Of a stretch of DNA of 64,000 nt, positions 22,206 through 32,418 are shown piece after piece (the stretch's first letter is position 1; every line of letters starts with the position of its first letter). Below the pieces are notes generated by a model, which searched no databases, was not told where the DNA came from, and was given only the letters and a program-made list of their open reading frames with translations. The stretch covers positions 1 to 64,000 of the forward strand of contig PYSQ01000029.1 in the NCBI GenBank assembly GCA_003049435.1. Reading direction: 5' to 3'. The translations under genes and the position numbers were made by a program. Origin of the DNA: Nakataea oryzae. Taxonomy: Eukaryota > Ascomycota > Sordariomycetes > Magnaporthales > Magnaporthaceae.

Positions 22206-24366
22206 ATGCCATGCATGTCTGTCCACCCTCCCGACCTCGCTCGATTGCCAGCTGTCCGTGCTGCTTTGGTTGGCTGGCAAAGTCTGGGGTAACAGGGGGT
22301 TGTCGGAGAGGGTTGGGGCAGCTGTGGGAAACACGCAACACGGCGGGCAATGACACGAACAAAAACGGCTTGCGTCTGTGCTGTCGCGGGAAGGTGGCTC
22401 GTGCTTCATGCTTGTTTTTCGCATTGCTCGCTCGCGCATGTCACATTGGCATGCTGTTAGCGAGACGGCATGCGATCCAGGTCCGCTGGCTGTGAGCGAG
22501 GGCCAGGGGAATGACGCACCCCGAGCGGCCGCGAAACGCCTGCGCCGGGCCCAAGACTCGAGGCGAGCTGCACCCTCATCACACTGGCGCGCTCGCGCAT
22601 ACCACGCATTGCTACCACGCCCAGAATATTACGACGGCCTGCGTGCAATAGTGGAGTCCCACGACCCCGGTGTGATGGACCCTGGCTCGAGCGTCTCCCG
22701 CGAGCGCAACGCCAACGAGATTGGAGGCGGGCGAGGGAGGAAAAAAAAAAGCAAGAGCGTCGACAGCTGCGAGGGCCCGGCTGCTCCAACACAGACTGGC
22801 GCTCCATCCATCCCAGGCCTGCCGTTCCAGACACTGTGAGGACCCCTGCCACTTGCGGCCCCACTCTTCATCATCCCCCTTGCCTGGCCGGAACTCCACC
22901 AGAAACGCGACAGTAGCAGCTCGCACTGTCCCATCGGTCAGGTGTTCGACCAACGGGACGCCGTGCCAATCTGATCGGCGCGGATACGAAGGCAGCCCGC
23001 GCAGCGCCCATGTGTCGTCTGTGGCTTCAAATGGTCAAAATCCCGACTTGGCCACGGCCGGGTCGGCGTTGCGTTGGCGGCGGCGGCGAGGGAGCGTGGG
23101 AACGGCTGGTCCAGGGTCGTGAAGAGAAAAAAAGAAATAAAAATAAAAATAAAAAACGCCAAAGTCAACTTCTAGTGATCGATACGGTGGGATCGGCGCG
23201 TTTGCGTTGTCTCCCTTTTTCTTTTTCTGTCAACCACTGCAACCGCACCAGCTCTGGTCGGCGGCCGGAGTCCGCTGTGTTTCTCCGACGTCAAATTCGG
23301 ATGGTCCGCTCTCGCTGGTTGGACAAGGCCCCCCATCGTCGGCGGATTGCAGACCGGCTGCAAGCCAGTCATGCAAAAGGGGAGCGGCAGTGGATGATGG
23401 CAGGGGGGCGTCACCATCCCGGCATGCTGGGACGAATGGCATTGTTCGGAGAAGCCGGACGGGCGCAAGCAGAGCTCGACCTGGGCGAGGCCTCGAAAGC
23501 TGCCGCCGACGACCAAGGAAAATAAAAGGATTGGCGGCCGCGTGGGCTGCTGAATGTCCGATGCGTGGTCCCTCCCGATGCCCGTTCCCTCCCTCCCAAC
23601 TGGTGGAAGTCGAGCAGGAATAATGGGTGCTGGGCGTGGTGGCTTGCAGGTCCAGCCATGGAGCAGCCCATGTGCGAGAGCGTCTGCTGCGCCTGTGTGT
23701 GCCTGCCTGCCTGCCTGCCTGTTGGACCCGCTGCAAAAGTATCCAGTGTGCACCTGACCACTTTTTCCCTCGGTCTTTGGTCCTCGCGGCCCCATAAAAA
23801 CCCCCCCACCCCCCAGGTTTGTAATCAGGCCTAAGCCCTTAGCAGCCGCCTGTCCTGGCCAGCGTCGCTTTTTTTTCCCTGCTCGCGAGCTGTTTCCCGC
23901 GCTCGACGACTCGAACCTGCCCTTCCGCCCGTCTGGTTGGGCGGCTGTGCCTGGTGGACCGGCGGAGTGCTCGGCTGTCCCTAAAAGGGCCAACTTTGGG
24001 GAATGCAAATGCACAAACGGCCACCTGACTTGCGCTGACAGCCACTCTGCCCAACCGCAACCTCGTCGCCCTCGTCCAGGCGAGGCGCGTGCCATTGGCG
24101 GGGGGCTGACCGCCGGGAAAGCCCCGGCAGAGAGACGCTGGCGTCCTCCTTGTCTCCTGCCCTTGCCACCCCCTGCTGCCGGATGGCGAACCCAAAAAAA
24201 GAAAAAGAAAAAAAGAGTGTGAGAAAAAAAAAGGCACAGGCCACCCTGCTGCAGGCACCGCAGGAGGAGCGTCAGGGGCCGAAATGGAGCAATTTGGAGA
24301 AGTTGGAGAAGCAATCTGGAGAAATTCAGTCAGTCTGCTGCCCACCCCAGGCTTGAAAAGCCCAGA

Positions 24367-24398
24367 CCCCNNNNNNNNNNNNNNNNNNCCCCCCCCCC
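24367..24398. other. assembly gap (18 N) inside a poly-C run
   Basis: Four C's precede 18 N's (24371-24388) and ten C's follow. The gap was probably left by unreadable homopolymer C. Frames drawn across it are meaningless. Confidence 0.95.
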
Positions 24399-27300
24399 GG
24401 TCCGCAATGCGACCTCCCCGAACTAGCCGCAATGTGCCATTTATTGGTGCCCTTTTCCTCGCGCGTGCCCCAAAAGCGGACGTAGGCTGCGCCGTTTCTG
24501 GCTCGTCCTCCGTGCCCAACGGCAGGCCTGATGCCGGCCCTTCAAGCCCGGGCGCGCCAGGGGAGCGGCCGACCTTGGCCACGTTTGGTACCTTTCTGCG
24601 ATGGCTTAAGATTTGGGGCTAGCCGCCTCGACCGCCATCCACCCTGCTTTGCCCTGCCCTGCCCTGCCCTGCACCGGTGCTAATCCGGAGAAGATGCATG
24701 CCTGTACCGGAGCTCGTGATGTGCGGTAGCGACGCCCTGGCTGCCGAGAGGGAAAAAAAGAGATATGCCATGTCGTTGCAACCAGGAAACGGCAGGGCGC
24801 CTGCCGCACGTCCGCCCATCTACCCGCCACTTGCGCCGCCACTAGACAGGGCTCGCTCTGTGCGCGTCTCTCTGCTTGCCGCCATCTATAATTTAATGTT
24901 GTAACAGGCAAATCGTCCGATATCAGCCGGTGGACGGTGGTCCCAGCCATGAAACAAGAGAAAAGCTAAAGCGCCCCGACGGAGACCGACACCCAGCCCA
25001 TCGCGCTGCTTTTTGTTGTGACCACAGTATTGCTTTCTTCTCGCTTCCTCCCATGCGGCCCCATCGCCATGCCCGGCCCGCGTGGGAATCCTCCCCTCCA
25101 CTACGCGGGGGGCCCGATTTATCGCCCGCGCGTAATGAATATGTTTTTTCCTGCCCGTTATTTCGCGCACGCAGCTCGCCAATTCCCGATCTCCCAGGCC
25201 GTTTTGCTAGTCCCAGTCCGGGGGAGATTCGCGCCCAGGCCCATGAGGGCGGGCCTGCCGTTGGTTTCAACTCCAGCTTCCCTCTCCCCACCGCGTACCC
25301 ACACCCCGTCTCCGTACGGCATAACGCAGAGAATGGAGCCCACGCTCGACCGACCGCGCAGGGGGGCTGGCCATCGGGATGGAGAGAGAGACTGGAGCCA
25401 CCATCACCGGCGCCGCCGCCCTGGACGGCGGACAGTGTGGCTGGCTTGGGAACTGTATGGGGGATTTCGCGACCCGCCCTTTTGTTGCGGGTTCGTGCGA
25501 GCGACGCCGGCCTCCGGACAAGGACCCTTTATCTCCGGCACAAAAGGCGGCTTTGGCGTGCCGGCATCCGCTGTGCCCTCCTTGTCAGCCGGGGGGGTGT
25601 GTGCGCTCTTTGCGCGGCAAGGAGCCTGGCCTGCCGTGCTTTGCCGGGTGCCACCTGGAAAGGCCCACGCCGAGACGGGCGGGAGAACAGGTGGTTCGCG
25701 CATGTGTGACGCCATGGATATTTGGCCGTGTCTGTCTGTCCGTTCTCCGTCATGATCCATTCCGACGGCAGCCGCAACGACACCCACCTACCACCCTCCA
25801 CCCTCCCCTCCTCCAGACCGGCCGGGGAAAAAAGTGCTCGTCGCAATCTGGAAGGTGCTGGCGGCTAATTATTCGCGAGGATGAATCGGCGATGCGAGCG
25901 CTAAACTACGGCTGGCCATATGGGCCGGCTCGCCCGCGTGGTCTCGCCAAACAAAGATGCGTTTACACGAGGAGGAGGGTCGGTCGGCTGGCTTGGTCTG
26001 ACCCCAACAGGCCGGGTCTCCCGTCCCGCGGCAGATCCTGTGCTGGCCAGGGTCCATCTCGGCAGTGCAGCGGGTGCGCCGGACTTGGTGCGTCCGACGA
26101 CACCGGGCGCGCGCTCCAGGGAAGCATGAAACCACGACGAGAAACAGTACGGTGCTGGGTATGTATGGCCTGGGCCAGTCGGATGGTCGCTTCACGGCCT
26201 TGCCTTGCCAGGCGGGCACCGCAGGCCCTCTGGGACGAGACGGAACAGAAAGGCACGCTGCCAGTATTGCGCGCACAAACCGGTGTGGGGCTGCGGCTGG
26301 TGTCGACTGACGACGCCCGCTGCTGTGCGGCGGCTCGAAACGACATCTGGGCAGGCGCGATGGACCAGGCTACGACGAGCGTCGATCTCGCCTAGACCGT
26401 GTAGGCCTTGGCTCGCCCCACAGGTCATTAGAATTGGGTGGGTCGTCAGATCCGGCCTTGCGTGGACACTGGGGCGGACACTGGGCTGGGCTCCGACATC
26501 GACTGGTGTGGATGGCGGCGTGGGTAGAGAGAGAGAGCCAGCCATGGCAAGGGAGGAGGGAGGGTGGGCTGGCATGAGCGAGCTGGGGCCATGGCCAGCC
26601 GCAGGGCCTTGCTGATTGAGGGGGTTCGAGGGCGCCGGAATTGAAACGAGGACGCAGTTGGGGCCCTGCGCGCGAACACCCAGAAATTTCAGGGACGCGA
26701 GAAAAAAAAAAGAAACTAAGACGGAGAAACCATTGGAACGGGGGGAAACCGTTGTGCGCAATTGACCAACCCAATTCCTTGCCGTCAGACGCCAGGACCA
26801 GGTAATGCACGAATAGATGAAAAATACGACGCTGCAATGCCATGACACCCATGCCTGTTCCGCGCAACAGGCCTATACTTTGATGGCGCATGCCACTGCT
26901 GCTGTTGCTGTTGCGACTAATGCTCCTGAGCCGGCCGAGGCCTGCCGTGTAGCCCATGCCGAGTTGCTGTCCTGTGCTTCTTGCCGGCCGCCACCTGCCA
27001 CTTCGGAGTGCTCAGCGGTCGTTCGTGGCGAGCTGCAGGGGAGGGTGGCAGGTGGTGGTGGGTTGGACCGAGTCCGCCGCGCGCACTGTTGCGCGCCCCT
27101 CCCCGTACCTGTGCATCGCGGAATTCCCGCCGACACGATCGAGGTGATATCGATGGCTGGGCCGACGCCAACGCAAATCTATTTCCCTTTGCTGGGCTGT
27201 CTGGAGCCGGGAGGAGGCTCCCTTCATCGGATCGGCTTTATTAATAGCAGCCTGCGGCGCGCATTGGGAGTTCGCCGGGGGGGTTGACTATCAATACTAC

Positions 27301-28012
27301 CCGCCGGAGCTACTGCGGGTCTGGAAGGCGGCGAGCTCTCATGGAGGCATTCCGCGGCTGGTCTGGGGCCGGAGCTGCCTAGAATATCCATTGTTGCTTT
27401 TTCTGGCGACCAGCGCAGCCGCCGTGCCGCAGAGGAGACGGACGAGGCTTGCAGTCGATGTGGCTAAGAGCGTCGGCGGGCGGGCCAAGCAGCCCGGATG
27501 CTCCATAACCGCTCCTACAGACCGTGCTGCAATACCCGTCATTGATGTTGGCCAATGGCGCCATTGCGGCTGCTGATGCGCAGATAGGATAGGGTCGGCT
27601 GGAAATAGGTTTAGCCCTGCCGACGGATAATTGGCAATCAGCTCGGCCGCCTTTGCGGTGACCGCCAGCTGGGCCAACGTGAATTGCACGTCTCCCTTGT
27701 GCCGAGCAAGATATCAAACACATGGGCGTGCCGCTGGGTCCCCGGTCCAGGAGGAGCGGGATCCAAGGGGCGTTCGCAATATCAAATGCCGGGTTAATTT
27801 CTGCAGAAGCTCCTTCAACCAGAAACTCGACCCGGCCTAGTCTAAACTGCAAGGCCTCGACAGCAACAGGAGGGTGGTTCCGTGGTTCCCGCCCTCCGTC
27901 CACAATGCGTCGAGGCTGCTGACTGCGTTAGTTGATGCCGGTTTGAAACGCGCCAGCGGGCCAACACACCCCCCACCGCGTCCACAGCCACGCCCACCTC
28001 CCGCTTGCACTG

Positions 28013-28050
28013 CGGGAGAGAGAGAGAGAGAGAGAGAGAAAGAAAAAAGA
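28013..28050. repeat. (GA)n / A-rich homopurine tract
   Basis: About 20 nt of perfect GA dinucleotides run into AAAGAAAAAAG. This is one of several purine runs on the plus strand in this region. Confidence 0.75.
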
Positions 28051-28440
28051 CTCCCCAGGACAGAACCTCGGGAGAGGCGGAGGATGGACCAATTAGCGGC
28101 CGCGCCGGCGGGAGGCTTCTTTTCTAGCTTGTGACGCGCAAAATAAACAAGCAGGCCGGGCAGAGCTGACGGCAGGTAGCGGGCCAATCCAGTCCTGCCC
28201 AGGCGCAGTCCCATGCATGCATCCTTCTCCCTCCGCCCGCCGGCTAGCCACCGCAGCACGGGAAGGTCTACATGTATGCACATCCCGTGCCACTGCGTCT
28301 GTGGTTGGTGTACCGGGTGTGTGGCGTGACTTGAGTGTCTATTGTCCATTGTCTATTCCCGACGTCGCCAGCGTCCCTTGTCTCTTTTGTGCGCCGCATA
28401 TCCCCCTAACTATTTTGGCCGGGCTAGATTGTGGTTGGTT

Positions 28441-28442
<2 letters not shown>

Positions 28443-28539
<97 letters not shown>

Positions 28540-28541
28540 AA
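28443..28541. repeat. (AG)46 microsatellite with A-tail
   Basis: Ninety-three nucleotides of uninterrupted AG repeat are followed by A's. It is the longest simple repeat of the window. It lies about 3.9 kb upstream of the transcription-factor start. Confidence 0.95.
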
Positions 28542-31084
28542 GGCCGAGACTGTAATTACTTTCTCTTGAACACCGGCGTCGTCTTCCCCCCTAGACCCGC
28601 GCACAGCAGCTGCAGGCACCGGACGCGAAACCGCTCCTCTGGTAGGCATATCCTTTCCAGGCCGTCCTCGCCCGTCATGCTTCTGCCCCTGGGTGGACAA
28701 GCAAGCATGGTTGGGAGGGCCGATGCGGGAGCGGGTGCTGGAGCTGCAGGCGGCCGAGACGGCTGACCCGGGCATGGGCAAATTGAAGAAATGGGGGTCG
28801 GAGGCGGTTGGAGGCGAACATGACAGACATTTGTCGCTGTCAGCCCAATCCGAGAAGGTGACGTTTCATGGCTGACGTCCAGCGTCGCCGTCTCCGAGCT
28901 TTGCAGGACGAATGAAGGGCGATTTCCCTCTCGTTGGCTATTCGGATTATTTCCTCATCCAGACACAGGACGCAAAACTGGTGCTTTTCCCCGGTCACAA
29001 AGAAGAATAGAAAAAAAAAATCGGCTGCCGCTGATCGGCATATCTGGCCCCGGCAGCAATGTGACGCATCTGCGAGGATTTGGGGGAAATGATGGGCGCA
29101 TCTCTGCAGCAAGATCCGCACGGACCCATTTTGGCGTTCCCGTCTCTTTTTTGTTTTATTCTCGTTTTATTGCCCATGGCCGTCCTGTCGGCCGAGATAG
29201 ATACTGTGCGCACGGCTCATACTATGGGTGGTGGGCCTTGCTGGTCGAATCTGAGCCCTGGTTCTGGTTGCGCTGCCGCCATCACACACACCCACTGCCA
29301 CCTACCCACCCACCCATGCCCAGACCCTAGGGCTCTTGCAGGACAAGGAGGGTGCTGGCCCTGCTGGAGGATCGAGCCCACACACATCGGTTGAGCACAG
29401 GACACCGGCTGGCCGCCCACTCCCTGCCTCCCGGCGCTGGCCTGCGTTGGCCGTCTCGTCCGGTGGCTCGCCCAGCCCGCAGCAGCTCCATTCTCTGCAG
29501 GCGTTGACGCTATCCCCTAACCAGGGGGCGCCTGGCTGCCAATGACATGCGAAAAGAAAAAAAAAGAAAACAGAAAATAAGATAATAGAAAATAAAAAAT
29601 AAAATAAAATAAAAACAAAACCCAAAAGGCGCAGCCGATCAATCACAGCGGCAGCGGACATGGTGCTGCTGTGTGGGTCGCCCTTCTCCTGCAGATGCAG
29701 CGTTGCAACCCATCAATCTCCCGGCTGTGTGCCCAAATGCTGCTGGTGCAAGTCGCCGTCTTTCGTCAGGAAGCCCGTCCTTGCTTCTTTGTCTTTTTTC
29801 GCAGACAAGCATGGTGGCCGTGCCGATCTTGCCAGATTTCCCGGTGCCCCGATTTCCTCAGTTCCCTGGCGGGCGCGCGCACCCGCGAGTCTAGAACGTG
29901 CCGTTGGATTCTATTGTTTGTTACAAAGCCAGCCCTGCGAGGGTTGGGCGCGCGAGATTGACCGAGCCGAGGGCGTGGCGGCTGGAGGCCGGCAAACGGG
30001 GTCAATAGCTGGCTTCCTATGAGATCGGCAAAGATATACAGCCACAGCTTGCCGGCTGCTGTCGTGGAAAGGGATAGCGCATGGAAAAGCAAGGAGAGGG
30101 AGAGATGGAGAAACAGAAGAAGAAAAAAAATGAGAAAACAGGACGTAAAACACAAGCAGCTAACGCAATTGCGTCGCCATGCCAGGCTTGCTGGAATAGG
30201 CTAGTAGCTCGGTCCTTTCACTTCTGCAAAAGAAAACCACAAACGGTGATCACCGCAGGCGATGACGACGGTCCCAGGGCTAAGAGCCGACTAACAGCCG
30301 ACGGAGGGGGATGGAACAAAACCGTTTCTCGTTGCTCGTCGCTGGCGCGGGCCAAAAGGGACCTGTCATCAGTCGCGGCGGGCAGGCGGCCTCTGCGGAT
30401 TTTCGCACCTTTGCTCGGCCGTCCAGCGCCGCCAAAAAGCGGGATCGATAGTGAGCGCGGGTTGCTCCCAAATCCGGGCATAGCCTCAGCTGATCTCACG
30501 CGCCAGCACCGAACTCAAGCTAGAAAGGCCAAGGGGCCTGCAGCAAAGCACTTTGCCGTCGGGGGGAGTGGGTGGAAGCGTGGATTTACTTTGATAGAAG
30601 CCAAACCAGACCAGACCAAAACAACACGCCAAACAACGCCCGAACAAGTCGTAGGCCCGGCTGGAGTGGGCGCACTTGGGTCGCCTCTGCCACACCCCCT
30701 GCCTCAGCAGCTACGAGTGACGGCTCTTGGAGCGGCTGCTAGTGCCTCCGTCCGTCGAAACGAAACCCGTTGTATTGGCCTGCCGGCTGATGCTTCTTGA
30801 GCTGAACAATGACGTTTTTTTTCTATTTGTTCCATCTACTTTCTGCCTGGGCCGCCGAGTAGCGGCAGCGGGAAACACCGAGATGTCGCCACGCAGCAAG
30901 CCAGTCTGGTCTCTTGGGTGGGCTCCTGCAGGCGGCCGAGCCAGATGCACTTGGTTGTTGCTTGACCATGCGGCCTGTCGTCCTGAGCATTATACTTTGG
31001 CATCGTCGGCGGCTAGTGTCACCGTTCAGGCTAGGCGGGCAGAAGAATCGACAGACCCCGAAACAGCAAAGCAAATTCGGCCGT

Positions 31085-31190
31085 CCTACCAATGCCAGCC
31101 AGCCAGCCAGCCAGGGCCAGGGGACAGACAGGGCGCGCGGCAAGGGCAGGCTTGCGGGCAGGCAGGCAGGCAGGCAGGCTGGCTAGGGGT
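31085..31190. repeat. paired tetranucleotide repeats (CCAG)n and (GGCA)n
   Basis: Five tandem CCAG-type units at about 31092-31112 are followed 50 nt later by five GGCA-type units at about 31155-31180. The two arrays are partly complementary and could pair as an imperfect hairpin. Confidence 0.6.
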
Positions 31191-31943
31191 GGGAGGCGTC
31201 GAGCGTGCGGGTGTGTTCGCGACGTGTGGGCGCCGCAGGCCCGGGGGGTTTCGGATCTTGGCACAGGCGGGCTGCTCGTCAGTCAGGCAGGCAGGCTTCC
31301 CTGCCAAATCCCCGGTCGTGCTCTCTCGCTCGCGCGCGACGACCCCTGCTCCTGGGCCCATGCCCGTTGGGTACTGGGCCCGTTCTCCAGGTCCCCTGGG
31401 CTGCACCATGGCTGTTCCCTGGCAGCCAGCGGGCGGATACGCTGCATGCAAGGCCAATTTGGCTTCACACTGTGTCGCGGCGTCCCTGTCAATTTCGCCT
31501 CCGCATGTCCACTCACACGGTTTTGGAGTTCCCAGACCCAGCGGCGCGCAGGGCCAGGGCATGGGGCGCGAGGGCATGGGGCATGGGGCATGGGGCACCA
31601 GCAGGCCTGCGTGGGGAGCCCAGCCCAGCAGCGATGGAGCACAGTCCACAGCCGGGAGCCCACTGCGACGCCCACCCACGGCCCCAGTCCGCTCCAGCCA
31701 GTCCGCGGGCGGGCCCCCCCTCCACCAGGCACCTGCCCATTCCGTGCCCCATTTACCTCCAGGTCTGTACCTCGCTCCTCCCACCACCGCCACACAAACT
31801 CGCCGGCACCTCCCCTCGCCCACCAACAAGAGCACGACGGGATAGCTTTGTTCGTCGACGGCCGGCCCGAGAGAGAGTCGCCAGACCTGCTGCCCACCCT
31901 TGCCCATTGCCATCATCACCTGCATCGCCGCCGCCCCAAGAGC

Positions 31944-32207
31944 ATGCTCCCGCCCGTCTCGTCCTGCCACTCCTCCGCCCTCCCTGCCTCAACCGCCGCG
32001 CCGCCGCCGCCGCCGCGCCCCTCGCTGTGCCTGCTGCCTCTCTGTGTAGCTCTCCCCAGCTCCAGCCAATACCGAGCAGCGCCAGCCTGCCTGCACTTGC
32101 ACACCTGCCCCAGCCTCCTCCAGCTTTCCGCCGACAAGTCCCAAGTCCTGCTGCTGCAGCGCACCGACTTCTCCAACCGCCGCCTCCTGCACTGCACTGC
32201 ACCTTGA
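31944..32207 (+). other. candidate upstream ORF in the leader of the C2H2/fungal_trans gene
   Basis: This is the only ATG in the roughly 550 nt before the main start codon. It opens an 87-codon frame that ends at TGA 212 nt before that start. The predicted peptide is Pro/Ser/Leu/Cys-rich and unrecognised. If the transcript begins upstream of 31944, scanning ribosomes would meet this frame first. Whether it is in the transcript is not known from sequence. Confidence 0.3.
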
Positions 32208-32418
32208 CGCCTTCAGACGGAAGCCGAACTGCAGACCTGCCAACCTGCCAACCTGCCTGCCTGCGTGCTCGGTGCCCCTCCTGCGTCCCTCCCCCAAAAA
32301 GAATTGACGAAACCCCGGCCGCCGAGCTCCCCTAAATTGCGCCCTCGATCACCACCTACCAGTCCTGTGGGGGAAGCAAGCGAGGCTGTTGTCGAGTTGC
32401 TACCAGCGCCAGGCGACC

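Larger units (their letters stand above)
18128..32418. other. 14.3-kb gene-poor region upstream of the C2H2/fungal_trans factor
   Basis: I can support no gene here on either strand. Many frames of 60-380 codons are open, but they are low-complexity (Arg/Pro/Ser/Gly-rich), overlap each other in several frames and match no family I recognise. No transposase, reverse transcriptase or terminal repeat is visible, and the sequence is not AT-enriched, so it is not a RIP-degraded repeat. It contains frequent homopurine tracts on the plus strand, (AG)n, (GT)n, (CA)n and tetranucleotide microsatellites, and one assembly gap. The last 600 nt are C/T-rich, like a fungal core promoter and leader. Long regulatory DNA or noncoding transcripts are the likeliest content (inference). 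Confidence 0.6.

Noticed and set aside
23905..23925. A tRNA B-box-like match (GGTTCGAGTCG on the minus strand)
   Set aside because: The flanking bases do not form a T-arm stem, and no A-box or acceptor stem is found at the right distance.
23172..24314. A 380-codon open frame on the minus strand in the gene-poor block
   Set aside because: It is low-complexity, includes poly-Phe encoded by an A/T homopolymer, overlaps open frames in other phases and has no family resemblance.
28443..31190. Tandem repeats considered as a CRISPR-like array
   Set aside because: They are simple microsatellites of 2-4 nt units without unique spacers, in a eukaryotic genome.
30727..32335. Three plus-strand frames and one minus-strand frame of about 290-376 codons
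   Set aside because: They overlap almost completely and are Pro/Ala/Ser/Arg/Cys-rich. Simultaneous openness in several frames shows stop-codon scarcity, not coding.
18128..32418. RIP-mutated transposon remnant
   Set aside because: The block is not AT-rich, has no dense TA/TG imbalance by eye, and shows no terminal repeats or transposon protein fragments.
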